In this document: in pieces, positions 41,719 to 50,202 of the stretch
How the letters are laid out: each line of letters begins with the position of its first letter
Numbering within the stretch: the stretch's first letter is position 1
NCBI RefSeq assembly: GCF_913777995.1
Contig: NZ_CAJYVE010000021.1
Coordinates: 1 to 59,925 of the forward strand
Length of the DNA: 59,925 nt
Reading direction: 5' to 3'
Source of the DNA: an uncultured Pseudomonas sp.
GTDB taxonomy: Bacteria; Pseudomonadota; Gammaproteobacteria; Pseudomonadales; Pseudomonadaceae
Notes under the pieces: generated by a model
Told to the model about the DNA's origin: nothing
What the model saw: the letters and a program-made list of their open reading frames with translations, nothing else
Database searches by the model: none
Translations under genes and position numbers: made by a program

Positions 41719-43806
41719 TCAGAACCCCACCATTTCGTCGATCTTGGCCCGAATGCGCTCCACCGACGGCAACGCATGTTCCATCAGCAGCGGATGGTGC
41801 GGGCTGGGAATGTCCGGCATGGTCAGGCGCGCCACCGGGGCGTCCAGCTCCATGAACGCCTGTTCGGCGACCACGGCGAGGATCTCGGCGCCGAAACCGG
41901 CGGTTTCCAGGTCTTCGTGAACAACAAGGCAGCGGTGGGTCCTGGCCACCGAGGCCAGCACGGCTTCGCGGTCCCAAGGCATCAGCGTGCGCAGGTCGAG
42001 TACCTCCACCGAACGGCCTTCAGCCGCCTGTTCGCAACGCTCGACCATAGCGCCCCAGGTCACCACGGTCAGGTCGTTGCCTTCGGTCACCCGACGCGCC
42101 TTGCCGAACGGCAGCACGTAGTCGTCACCGGGGTAACTGCGCCGCGCACTGGCGGCGTCGAGCATGGCGCGGTGCTCGAAGAAGATCACCGGGTCATTGC
42201 CGCGCAGCGCGGTACGCAGCAGGCCCACGGCGTCTTCGGCATTGGACGGTACGGCGACCTTCCAGCCCGGCGAATGGACGAACTGCACCTCGTTGGTCTG
42301 GCTGTGCCAGGGGTCGCCGCACTTGAAGAAGCCACCCGGAATACGCACCACCATGGGCGCAGCGAAGCGGTTGTTGGTACGCCAGCGCATGGTGCCGCAG
42401 TCGTTGATCTGTTCCACGGCCGGGTCGGCGTACTTGCGGAACTGGATTTCCGGCACTGGCATCAACCCGCACAGGGCCATGCCCACGGCGCGGCCGATGA
42501 TGCCCTCTTCCGACAGGCTGGTATCGAACACCCGCTCGCTGCCGTACTTGTCCTGCAAACCCAAGGTCACCGCGTGTACGCCACCCTTGGGGCCGACGTC
42601 TTCGCCGAACACCACCACGCGCGGGTTGCTGGCCAGCTCGTGGTCGAGGGTCCGGCGAATCGCTGCGACCATGTTCAGCCGCGGCCCTTCAGGCCGGGCC
42701 TGCTCGCTGCCGGTCGGGGCTGTGTAGCCTTCGCTCCACTGCCCGCCACGCAATTGCAGGCTGCCTTCGAAAAACACGTTGTCGGCGACCCGCTGCGGAT
42801 CGCTGAGCGGGCGTGCCTCGGCCTGCTCACGGGCCTGGCGCACCGCAGCGGCGGCCCGTTGTTCGAGGTCCAGCCATTCACTTTCACTCAGTTGCGCCGG
42901 CACCAGGTAATCGCGCAGGCGCGGCAGCGGGTCGCGACGCCATTCCTCCTCCACCTGTTCGGGGGACTTGTAGGCCTGGGTATCCTGGAAGCTGTGGCCT
43001 TGCAGGCGCGGCACGGTAAGGCGCAGCAGGCAGGGCCCCTGGCGGTCACGCACATGCGCCACCGCATCGGCGATCAGTGCCGCGCTCTGCTGCGGATCGC
43101 AGCCGTCGCCGGAAATCACGTGCAGGCCCTGGAAGCTGGCCAGGTTCCGAGCGATGTCGGCGCCGGGGGTCTGCAGGGTGGAGGGAGTGGAAATGCCGAA
43201 GCCGTTGTCTTCGATATAGAACAGCATCGGCAACTGCTGGGTGGTGGCAATGGTCAGCGCCGACCAGAAACCGTTGGTCGCCACCGAACCGTCACCGCCC
43301 AGCACCACGCTGATGGCCCGCGAACGCTCGTGTTCACCCATCACCTTGACCCGGTACTCGATGGCCTGGGCCCAGCCAGCGGTGGGCGTGTATTGCGCGC
43401 CGACACCGCCGCACATCGGCAAGGCCGCCACGCCACCGGGGTTGGGGTAGTTGAACACCACGCCGATGTCGCGGCCATCCGAGTAGCCACCGGCACGGGC
43501 CATGGAAGAACCCAGCGCATCGTCCAGATCGACACCGAGAGCCAGCAGCAGCGGCCGCGAGCGGTAATAGCCGCAGGCCGCGTCGTGGGGGTCGTCGAGT
43601 TGCAGGCCAAGAAGGATCTGCGCCATGTCGTGGCCACGCGCAGAGAACTGGTACAGCACCTTCTTCTCCGGCACCAGGGTGCGCTCTTCAAGCTCATCGA
43701 GCTGGCGCGAAACCAGCAGCAGGTAGGCCACGCGGCGCCAGTCGCAGGCAACCGCGCCCAGGTCGGCAGGCGTGGTCAGGGCAGGCTTGGGCTGTATCAC
43801 CGTCAT
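41719..43806 (-). CDS. Fused E1 alpha-beta subunit of a 2-oxoacid dehydrogenase
   Basis: 695 residues, a thiamine-diphosphate-dependent decarboxylase in which E1 alpha (about 1-330) and E1 beta (about 360-695) are one chain. The alpha half has the ThDP/Mg site VVLGGDGSVATNGFWSALTI and YIEDNGFGISTPS; the beta half opens LNMVAAIRRTLDHELASNPR, VVVFGEDVGPKGG with the catalytic Glu, and contains DTSLSEEGIIGRAVGMAL. GAGGAC precedes the ATG. Most pseudomonads have BkdA1 and BkdA2 as separate proteins, so this is a second system. It is followed by E2 with almost no gap and divergent from an Lrp regulator. Substrate may be a branched-chain or other 2-oxoacid. Confidence 0.92.
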   Translation of the reverse strand: MTVIQPKPALTTPADLGAVACDWRRVAYLLLVSRQLDELEERTLVPEKKVLYQFSARGHDMAQILLGLQLDDPHDAACGYYRSRPLLLALGVDLDDALGSSMARAGGYSDGRDIGVVFNYPNPGGVAALPMCGGVGAQYTPTAGWAQAIEYRVKVMGEHERSRAISVVLGGDGSVATNGFWSALTIATTQQLPMLFYIEDNGFGISTPSTLQTPGADIARNLASFQGLHVISGDGCDPQQSAALIADAVAHVRDRQGPCLLRLTVPRLQGHSFQDTQAYKSPEQVEEEWRRDPLPRLRDYLVPAQLSESEWLDLEQRAAAAVRQAREQAEARPLSDPQRVADNVFFEGSLQLRGGQWSEGYTAPTGSEQARPEGPRLNMVAAIRRTLDHELASNPRVVVFGEDVGPKGGVHAVTLGLQDKYGSERVFDTSLSEEGIIGRAVGMALCGLMPVPEIQFRKYADPAVEQINDCGTMRWRTNNRFAAPMVVRIPGGFFKCGDPWHSQTNEVQFVHSPGWKVAVPSNAEDAVGLLRTALRGNDPVIFFEHRAMLDAASARRSYPGDDYVLPFGKARRVTEGNDLTVVTWGAMVERCEQAAEGRSVEVLDLRTLMPWDREAVLASVARTHRCLVVHEDLETAGFGAEILAVVAEQAFMELDAPVARLTMPDIPSPHHPLLMEHALPSVERIRAKIDEMVGF

Positions 43807-43954
43807 TTTGTTGTTGTCCTCTACGGTTGAGCGGTGCGGCGCCGGTGGCGCGCAATCCTTTGTGCAAATCGTAGGGACCGACCCGGAGAATGTGCTTTCT
43901 ATTTTTCCGCGCTATGGCCAGAATCGAGAATGCTCATTCTCAGAACAACAACAA

Positions 43955-44434
43955 ATGAAGAAAGATCACCTCGATTCCTACAGCACCCGTATTCTCGACG
44001 CCCTGCAGGCCGACGCGCGGCTCTCGGTGCAGGACCTCTCCGAACGTATCGGCCTGTCCTCGACACCCACCTGGAAACGCCTCAAGTCGCTTGAGCAGAG
44101 TGGCTACATCAAACGCTACACCGCAGTAGTCGACCGTCAGAAGGTGGGCCTGGGCAACTGCGTGCTGGCCGAGGTCAACCTCTCCAAGCACGTCGAGAAT
44201 GTCGTCGAAGCCTTCGAAGAGGCCGTGCGCAATTGCCCGGCGATCATCGAGTGCAACAGCACCACCGGGCAGGCCGACTACATCATGAAGGTGCTGACCA
44301 CCGACATCGCCCACTACGACGACTTCCTGCACAAGGTGATCTTCAAGCTGCCGGGGGTCAGCGAGATTCGCTCGTCGGTAGTGATCCGCGAGGTGAAGGC
44401 CAACACCCCGGTGCCGCTCGACCACCTGACCTGA
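43955..44434 (+). CDS. Lrp/AsnC-family regulator divergent from the dehydrogenase operon
   Basis: 159 residues from MKKDHLDSYSTRILDALQAD; the open frame extends 61 codons upstream without coding character. HTH: LSVQDLSERIGLSSTPTWKR followed by LKSLEQSGYIKRYTAVVDRQ, then the RAM effector domain (ECNSTTGQADYIMKVLTTDI, LPGVSEIRSSVVIREVK). Similar in place to BkdR, the Lrp-type activator divergent from bkd operons, so it is likely to activate the E1/E2 genes in response to an amino acid or its 2-oxoacid. The 148-base divergent region has AT-rich stretches (TTCTATTTTTC) but no site I can define. Confidence 0.93.
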   Translation: MKKDHLDSYSTRILDALQADARLSVQDLSERIGLSSTPTWKRLKSLEQSGYIKRYTAVVDRQKVGLGNCVLAEVNLSKHVENVVEAFEEAVRNCPAIIECNSTTGQADYIMKVLTTDIAHYDDFLHKVIFKLPGVSEIRSSVVIREVKANTPVPLDHLT

Positions 44435-44507
44435 ACCGCCAGGGCTTGCGCACCCGGCGCTTTCCTGCGACAAAGCCCGCCCTTTTTCCTGCACGGCGGG
44501 CCGAACC

Positions 44508-44846
44508 ATGAGCGACACCCTGGAAATCATCGACCTGCACCCTGGCGACGGCAAAGCCGTGGTCAAGGGCGCCCTGATCACCACCCAGTACACCGGATGG
44601 CTGGCCGACGGCACGGTGTTCGACTCATCGTTCGAGCGCGGCAAGCCGTTCCAGTGCGTGATCGGCACCGGCCGGGTCATCAAAGGCTGGGACCAAGGCC
44701 TGATGGGCATGCGTGTCGGCGGCAAGCGCAAACTGCGCGTGCCGGCAGCACTGGGCTATGGCGAGCGCAAGGTCGGCAGCATCCCGCCGCATTCGGACCT
44801 GACGTTCGAGATCGAGCTGCTCGAAGTGCTGACCCGCGACGACTAA
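44508..44846 (+). CDS. FKBP-type peptidyl-prolyl cis-trans isomerase
   Basis: 112 residues, a single FKBP domain without signal peptide, therefore cytoplasmic. Conserved elements: LITTQYTGWLADGTVFDSSF, KPFQCVIGTGRVIKGWDQGL, MRVGGKRKLRVPAALGYGER, IPPHSDLTFEIELLEV. It matches small FkbX-type PPIases of Pseudomonas. Located 73 bases after the Lrp gene on the same strand but probably independent. Confidence 0.95.
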   Translation: MSDTLEIIDLHPGDGKAVVKGALITTQYTGWLADGTVFDSSFERGKPFQCVIGTGRVIKGWDQGLMGMRVGGKRKLRVPAALGYGERKVGSIPPHSDLTFEIELLEVLTRDD

Positions 44847-44900
44847 ATTGTCAGGGCACCATGGCCACGCGCAGCCACTTTTCATGGCAAAACCGAGTGC

Positions 44901-45389
44901 TCAGTAGACCCGCCAGGCCTTGATCGACACCGCATTACGGGCCGGGCGCAGACTGCTCAGAGTGCCGATGAACAACGACTGGTTAAGCCACTCGTAGCGC
45001 CCGCTGGGGGCGTTCAAGGTGATTTTCGAGAAGGCGTAGCGATCAGCACCTTCGCCGCGCACCAGCACTTCGTTGCGTACGCTGATGATCACCCCGTCGT
45101 CGGTCTGCATCTCGTAGATCGCATCCAGCTGGCGCACGCCGTCGCTGCGAATCAACTGCCGGTCTGCGCCGCCGGGCAGCACCTTGCCCGACAACCCGGC
45201 ACCGTGGAACTCGCCTCCGGTGATCGGCACCATGCGCCGCTCACCCAGCGGCCCCTGGCCAAGGCTCATCGAAGGGGCGATATCGACGATCGCCTCGTAG
45301 ACCAGTTCGCTGCGCGGCGGCGCGACCTCGGCAGCATTCACGTGGGGGGCAGACAGGAGCAGGAAGGACATGGCAAGGACCTGACGCAT
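44901..45389 (-). CDS. Exported DUF3237 (UPF0311) protein
   Basis: 162 residues with a signal peptide (MRQVLAMSFLLLSAPHVNAA, cleavage near 20) and GGAGTTCC before the ATG. The DUF3237 pattern is clear: GERRMVPITGGEFHGAGLSG, KVLPGGADRQLIRSDGVRQL and YEMQTDDGVIISVRNEVLV. The family is a beta-barrel of unknown function often found beside esterases and aromatic catabolic genes. Divergent from the tannase-type esterase, sharing a region with a perfect 17-bp palindrome. Confidence 0.87.
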   Translation of the reverse strand: MRQVLAMSFLLLSAPHVNAAEVAPPRSELVYEAIVDIAPSMSLGQGPLGERRMVPITGGEFHGAGLSGKVLPGGADRQLIRSDGVRQLDAIYEMQTDDGVIISVRNEVLVRGEGADRYAFSKITLNAPSGRYEWLNQSLFIGTLSSLRPARNAVSIKAWRVY

Positions 45390-45438
45390 GAGGGAACTCC
45401 ATTTCGTTGTTGTAAGTGAAAAACTTGACCGACCATTT

Positions 45439-45455
45439 AGTTAATACTATTAACT
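45439..45455. promoter_or_regulatory. Perfect 8-1-8 palindrome in a divergent promoter region
   Basis: AGTTAATACTATTAACT, a perfect palindrome around a central C, 50 bases before the DUF3237 start and 36 bases before the esterase start. Such odd-spaced AT-rich dyads are typical operators of MarR- and TetR-type repressors. No regulator gene is adjacent. Confidence 0.65.
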
Positions 45456-45491
45456 TTATAGCGTGCATTCCAAAAATAAGACAACAAGCAA

Positions 45492-47165
45492 ATGGACTTA
45501 CCCATGCATTTAGTTACGCATCCTATCTTTCTAGCCCTCCCCCTGCTCGGCCTCTCCGCCCTCACCCATGCCGCCGAAAACGCCTGTAGCGGGCTGACCA
45601 GCCATGACCCGCGTGTGCAATTGCTGCAGGCCCGCCAGGTGCCGGCCGGGGAGCTGCCCAAGGCCAATCCGGGGCGTGCGGCGCTCACCGGCCAGGCACT
45701 GACCAAGGCCGCCATGCCCGCCCACTGCCTGGTCGAGGGACTGATCGACGCCCGCCAGGGCAGCGATGGCCAGGCCTATGGCATCCGCTTCGAGCTGCGC
45801 ATGCCGCAGGACTGGAACGGCCAGTTCCTGTTCCAGGGTGGCGGCGGCATGGACGGCGTGGTCAACCAGGCGGTCGGTGCCATCCCGTTTCGTGGTGCCA
45901 GCTCGCTACCGGCGCTGAATCGCGGTTACGCGGTGGTCTCCACCGACTCCGGGCACGCCGGCCAGGACAGCAGCGATGCACGCTTCGGCCTCGACCAGCA
46001 GGCGCGCCTCGACTACGCCTACGCCGCCATCGGCCAGGTGACTCGCGAAGCCAAGCAGTTGCTCGCCGAGCATTACGGCAAGGGTCCGCAGCACAGTGTG
46101 TTCATGGGCTGTTCCAACGGCGGCCGCGCCGCGTTGATGGCGGCGCAGCGCTTTCCCACCGAGTTCGACGGCATCATCGCCGGCAACCCCGGCTTGCGTC
46201 TGTCGCGCGCCGCCGTGGCGCAGGCCTGGGACACGCGCGCCCTCGAGGCTGCCGCCCCGCGTACCGCCGCCGGCGAGCCGATTCTCGCCCAGGCCCTGAC
46301 CCGCGACGAACAGGCCTTGGTGGCACGTCGGGTGCTGGAAACGTGCGACGCCCTGGACGGTGCCCGCGATGGCAGCATCGATGCCATGAGCCAGTGTCAC
46401 TTCGACCCGGCGCAGTTGCAGTGCCAATCCTCCGGCCAGGCTGAATGCCTGTCGGCGACCAAAGTGCAGGCGCTGCGCAAGGTCTTCGAGGGCGCCAAAG
46501 ACAGCCGGGGCACACCGCTGTACAGCGACTGGCCGTGGGATGCCGGCATTGCCAGCGATGGCTGGCGCGCCTGGAAGCTCGGCACCTCGGACACCGGGCA
46601 GCCCAACGCACGCAACGCCACCCTGGCACCCAACTCGCTGGGCTACTATTTCATGACCCCGCCCAACCCGCAGCTGAGCCTGGCAGACGTGGACTTCGAC
46701 CGCGCCGCCGAAGCCGTGGCGCAGACCGGCGCGATCAACGACCCCACCGGCACCCAGCTGTCGAGCTTCGTCGCCAACGGCGGCAAGCTGATGGTCATCC
46801 ACGGCAACAGCGACCCGGTGTTCGCTGCCAATGACCTGCGCCGCTACTGGGACCGCCTTGCCAAAGACAACGGCGGCGCGCAACCACTCGGCCAGTGGGC
46901 ACGGCTGTTCATGGTGCCGGGCATGACGCATTGCGGGGACGGCCCGGCGCTGGACGACTTCGACCCCTTGCAGGCTTTGCAAAGCTGGCAGGCCGAGGGC
47001 AAGCCGCCGGCGCAACTGCTCGCCACCGGCACGGCCTTCCCTGGCCGCAGCCGCCCGCTGTGCGCGTATCCGCAAGAAGCCCACTACCGAGGCAGCGGTG
47101 ACCCGCAGCTGGCCGCCTCCTTCGAATGCCGCACGCCAGCGCCAGGTGTTGCCCAGGCTCACTGA
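45492..47165 (+). CDS. Tannase/feruloyl esterase family hydrolase, exported
   Basis: 557 residues with an N-terminal signal (IFLALPLLGLSALTHAA). Catalytic triad: nucleophile Ser in MGCSNGGRAAL, Asp in IHGNSDPVFAA and His in MVPGMTHCGDGPA. The Cys next to the Ser and the Cys after the His form the CS-D-HC disulfide motif of tannase/feruloyl esterases. A second ATG at 45504 is possible as start. It should release hydroxycinnamates or gallate from plant esters in the periplasm or outside. With the OprD porin 92 bases downstream it suggests an uptake/hydrolysis unit; cat genes at the window start can handle aromatic products after further steps. Confidence 0.93.
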   Translation: MDLPMHLVTHPIFLALPLLGLSALTHAAENACSGLTSHDPRVQLLQARQVPAGELPKANPGRAALTGQALTKAAMPAHCLVEGLIDARQGSDGQAYGIRFELRMPQDWNGQFLFQGGGGMDGVVNQAVGAIPFRGASSLPALNRGYAVVSTDSGHAGQDSSDARFGLDQQARLDYAYAAIGQVTREAKQLLAEHYGKGPQHSVFMGCSNGGRAALMAAQRFPTEFDGIIAGNPGLRLSRAAVAQAWDTRALEAAAPRTAAGEPILAQALTRDEQALVARRVLETCDALDGARDGSIDAMSQCHFDPAQLQCQSSGQAECLSATKVQALRKVFEGAKDSRGTPLYSDWPWDAGIASDGWRAWKLGTSDTGQPNARNATLAPNSLGYYFMTPPNPQLSLADVDFDRAAEAVAQTGAINDPTGTQLSSFVANGGKLMVIHGNSDPVFAANDLRRYWDRLAKDNGGAQPLGQWARLFMVPGMTHCGDGPALDDFDPLQALQSWQAEGKPPAQLLATGTAFPGRSRPLCAYPQEAHYRGSGDPQLAASFECRTPAPGVAQAH

Positions 47166-47257
47166 GCCTGATCCATCCGGGGTCTGAACCCATCCTGCTC
47201 CACGGGCCGCCCTGCGCGGCGGCCCCGTCACAACAACAAGAATCATGGAGATGCACC

Positions 47258-48508
47258 ATGCATGCTGACTCGCCTGTTGCCGCGCGGTCTGGTTTCGCCT
47301 GCCATTTTTTCACCGGCCTGTGCTTGTGCGCCCTGGGCACCGCCGCCCAGGCCGAAGGTTTCATCGACGATGCCAAGGGCACGTTGAACCTGCGCAACCT
47401 GTACATGCAGCGCGACTACAAGGGCAGTACCGCTCCGGCGCCCCGCCGCGCCGAATGGGGTCAGGGCCTGGTCTTTCAGGGCCACTCGGGCTACACCCCC
47501 GGCACCTTGGGCCTGGGTCTGGAAGTCACTGGCAAGTACGGCCTGCGCCTCGATAGCGGCGCCGGACGTACGGGGCTGGCGCTGTTTCCCCGACACGAAG
47601 ACGGGCCGGCCAGGGAGTACGGCCGCCTGGGCGGTGCGCTCAGGGCGCGAATGGCGCACACCGAACTCAAGCATGGCGAGCAGATCATGGCCCTGCCAGT
47701 GGTCAGGACCAACGATGCCCGCCTGCTGCCACAGACCTACGACGGCACCACCCTGGTGTCCCGCGACCTGCCCCAGACCACCCTGTACGCCGGGCGCCTG
47801 GACAGGTTCAGCGGTCGCGACTCGGCCAACCTGGAAAGGCTGCACATGCACGGCAGCCCGGTCGGCGGCAAACACTTCGACTACGCTGGCGCCGAGTGGC
47901 GTTCGCCAGACAAACGCCTGCAACTGGCTTACTGGCGCGCAGAACTCAAGGACATCTACAGCCAGGACCTCTACCGCTTCACCTACGACCAGCCATTGGG
48001 CACTGCCGTGGTCAGGCTGGACAGCGGCCTGTATGTCAGCCGCGAAACCGGCGCGGCGCTGGCCGGCGAACAGGACAACCGCGCCGCCTGGCTGGGCCTG
48101 AAGTGGACCCAGGCAGGTCACAGCGTACTGCTGGGCTACCAGCGCATGTTCGGCGACAGCGATTTCGTCGGCCTGCAAGACTCCGGCACGCCTATGGTCA
48201 ACCACGCCAACAACATCTTCGCCTACGCCCGCGAGAAATCCTGGCAGGTGCGTTATGACTACGACTTCGTGGCCATGGGCGTGCCAGGCCTGAACTTCAT
48301 GACCCGTTACATCCGTGGCTGGGACGTGCAGCGCGGTGCCGAGGTGAACGGCCATGAATGGGAACGCGACGTCAGCCTGCGCTACGTGTGGCAGTCTGGC
48401 GCGCTGCGCAACTTCAGCGTGGCCCTGGGGCTGTCCAGCCTGCGCTCGACCTTCCAGAGCAGTTTCGACGAGACCACGCTGAGACTCAGCTATCCGTTGA
48501 GTTTCTGA
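47258..48508 (+). CDS. OprD-family outer-membrane porin
   Basis: 416 residues from MHADSPVAARSGFACHFFTG with GGAG before the ATG. Signal peptide cleaved near AAQAEGF (about 33). OprD signatures: EGFIDDAKGTLNLRNLYMQR, RRAEWGQGLVFQGHSGYTPG and a final TLRLSYPLSF with terminal Phe. OprD-type (Occ) channels take up small carboxylates; the neighbouring esterase suggests aromatic acids or esters (OpdK/PhaK-like). The upstream ATG in the same frame (47126) is inside the esterase gene and rejected. Confidence 0.94.
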   Translation: MHADSPVAARSGFACHFFTGLCLCALGTAAQAEGFIDDAKGTLNLRNLYMQRDYKGSTAPAPRRAEWGQGLVFQGHSGYTPGTLGLGLEVTGKYGLRLDSGAGRTGLALFPRHEDGPAREYGRLGGALRARMAHTELKHGEQIMALPVVRTNDARLLPQTYDGTTLVSRDLPQTTLYAGRLDRFSGRDSANLERLHMHGSPVGGKHFDYAGAEWRSPDKRLQLAYWRAELKDIYSQDLYRFTYDQPLGTAVVRLDSGLYVSRETGAALAGEQDNRAAWLGLKWTQAGHSVLLGYQRMFGDSDFVGLQDSGTPMVNHANNIFAYAREKSWQVRYDYDFVAMGVPGLNFMTRYIRGWDVQRGAEVNGHEWERDVSLRYVWQSGALRNFSVALGLSSLRSTFQSSFDETTLRLSYPLSF

Positions 48509-48585
48509 GTGGCTGCCTCGCCTCGACCTCACAGGGCGTTTGCGGTCTACTGGGCGTCTTTACCTGCACATGGAGCCCGCCGACC

Positions 48586-49236
48586 GTGACTGCCCTGGAC
48601 GACTCTCTCGACCTGTACCTGGCCCGCCTGGAACAGGGTCACTACGCCGACCGCCAGGAGCTGGCGATCCACCTGCTGGAACCTGAGCAAATCCAGGCGC
48701 TGACCATGAGCTTCGCCTGGCATCCGCTGGTGCAGTTTCTCGACGGCCTGCTGCTGGATGATCCCGGCAGCAGCGATCATCACCTGCTGGCCAGGGCCGC
48801 GCCCTTCGCAGGCCAGGTGTTTTTCCTCGCTCACGACGGCGACTCGCGTGCCGTGTTCGCCAGCTTTGATGCGTTGCTCGACGCCGCCGACCAGGCTATC
48901 TCACAGGGCTGCTCGCTGACCGAGCTGCACCCGCCCCTGGCGATTCAAGTCACAGACCAGGCGGCACTGGCAAGCCTCATCGGCGAGGCGCTGGCCGAGG
49001 ACCAGGTGGAGGTTGCCGTGGCGCTCATCCCTTCGCTGGACCTGCGCGACACCCGGCTGCTGCAGACGCTGCTTGCCCATGAAGACTTCTACCTCGGCGA
49101 GGCGATCGCCCGGCAAGTGTGCGCACGTCCGGCGGCCGACCTGCTGCCACTGGCGCGCCAATGCGCCAGCCACCCTCACCCCCAGGTGGCCCAGGCCGGC
49201 GAGCGCGCGCTGCGCCTGTGTGCGCGGCCAAGGTAA
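48586..49236 (+). CDS. Hypothetical protein, helical, leucine-rich
   Basis: 216 residues starting with GTG (TALDDSLDLYLARLEQG), with GGAG upstream; the same frame is open for 76 codons more, inside the porin gene, and that part is rejected. The protein is acidic, probably all-helical, with repeats of AxxLLxLAR type near the C-terminus (RQVCARPAADLLPLARQCAS) that resemble HEAT-like packing. No signal peptide. I do not recognise a family. Convergent with the LysR gene, only 3 bases from its stop. Confidence 0.65.
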   Translation: MTALDDSLDLYLARLEQGHYADRQELAIHLLEPEQIQALTMSFAWHPLVQFLDGLLLDDPGSSDHHLLARAAPFAGQVFFLAHDGDSRAVFASFDALLDAADQAISQGCSLTELHPPLAIQVTDQAALASLIGEALAEDQVEVAVALIPSLDLRDTRLLQTLLAHEDFYLGEAIARQVCARPAADLLPLARQCASHPHPQVAQAGERALRLCARPR

Positions 49237-49239
49237 GAC

Positions 49240-50100
49240 TCAACCAGCCTGCTGCAACAGCTCGATGAAACTTGCCAGGCTGGGCGGCACCGCCCCCTTG
49301 CGCCACACCAGCCAGGTATTCAGGTAGCGGAACTGCTCCGACAGCGGCCAGACACTGACCGTGGTGCAGCCCGGCATGCTCTCCAGCATGCTGCGCGGCA
49401 TCAACGCCAGACCAGCGCCGGCACTCACGCAAGCCAGCTTGCCGTGGTACGACTCCATCTCGAAGATCCGCCCTGGCACCGCCCCGGCGTGGGCGAACCA
49501 GCTTTCGAAATGATGGCGATAGGAACAGTTGGAGCGAAAGGCGTAGATCGGCTCGCCGTTGACGTCCGCGCCGCTATGAATGGGCGCGTGGTTCAGCGGT
49601 GCGATGACCACCATTTCCTCTTCGAACACCGCAACGCCGTCCAGCGCCGGATGACGCACCGGGCCGTCGACGAAGGCCGCCGCAAGCTGGCCGCCCAGCA
49701 CGCCGTCGATCATGGTGCCGGAAGAACCGGTAGACAACGCCAGTTCCACCTTCGGGCAGGCCTGGTTGTAGGCCGCCAGCAAGGCCGGGATGCGCACCGC
49801 CGCGGTACTTTCCAGCGAACCCAGGGCCAGCGGCCCGCGCGGCTCCTGCCCGGCCACGGTCATCCGCGCCTCGTCGACCAGTTCCAGAATGCGCCGCGCG
49901 TAGTCGAGCAGGTTCCAGCCCGCCGGCGACAGGCGCAGGCGCTGCTTCTCACGGATGAACAGCTCCACGCCGAGGTTTTCCTCTAGCTGCTTGATGCGCG
50001 TGGTGAGATTCGAGGGTACGCGGTGGATGTGCTGCGCAGCGGCGCTGATGCTGCCGTGTTCAGCCACCGCCTTGAAGATTTCCAGCTGTACGAGGTCCAA
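49240..50100 (-). CDS. LysR-family regulator of the succinate-semialdehyde dehydrogenase gene
   Basis: 286 residues starting with TTG at 50100 ([17 protein letters not shown]), which has GGAG six bases upstream; a TTG four codons earlier is possible. The winged helix [20 protein letters not shown] is characteristic of the PtrR/NdhR-like subgroup, and the effector domain follows. Divergent from the sad-type dehydrogenase, the typical position of PtrR. The likely inducer is succinate semialdehyde or a related compound, known from homologues and not shown here. Confidence 0.9.
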   Translation of the reverse strand: MDLVQLEIFKAVAEHGSISAAAQHIHRVPSNLTTRIKQLEENLGVELFIREKQRLRLSPAGWNLLDYARRILELVDEARMTVAGQEPRGPLALGSLESTAAVRIPALLAAYNQACPKVELALSTGSSGTMIDGVLGGQLAAAFVDGPVRHPALDGVAVFEEEMVVIAPLNHAPIHSGADVNGEPIYAFRSNCSYRHHFESWFAHAGAVPGRIFEMESYHGKLACVSAGAGLALMPRSMLESMPGCTTVSVWPLSEQFRYLNTWLVWRKGAVPPSLASFIELLQQAG

Positions 50101-50115
50101 GCCATTCTCCAAACG

Positions 50116-50138
50116 TGAATGAGTTGCTCAATATTATT
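50116..50138. promoter_or_regulatory. Possible LysR-type site between the LysR gene and sad
   Basis: TGAGTTGCTCA (50120-50130) is a short dyad inside the larger GAAT-N15-ATTC arrangement, located between the divergent genes. It satisfies a T-N11-A pattern. Weak but in the right place. Confidence 0.3.
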
Positions 50139-50202
50139 CAGTTTTCAGGAGCATAACAGGGAATTAACCTGACGCCACTTTCACGCATTCGAGGAGGCTG
50201 TC

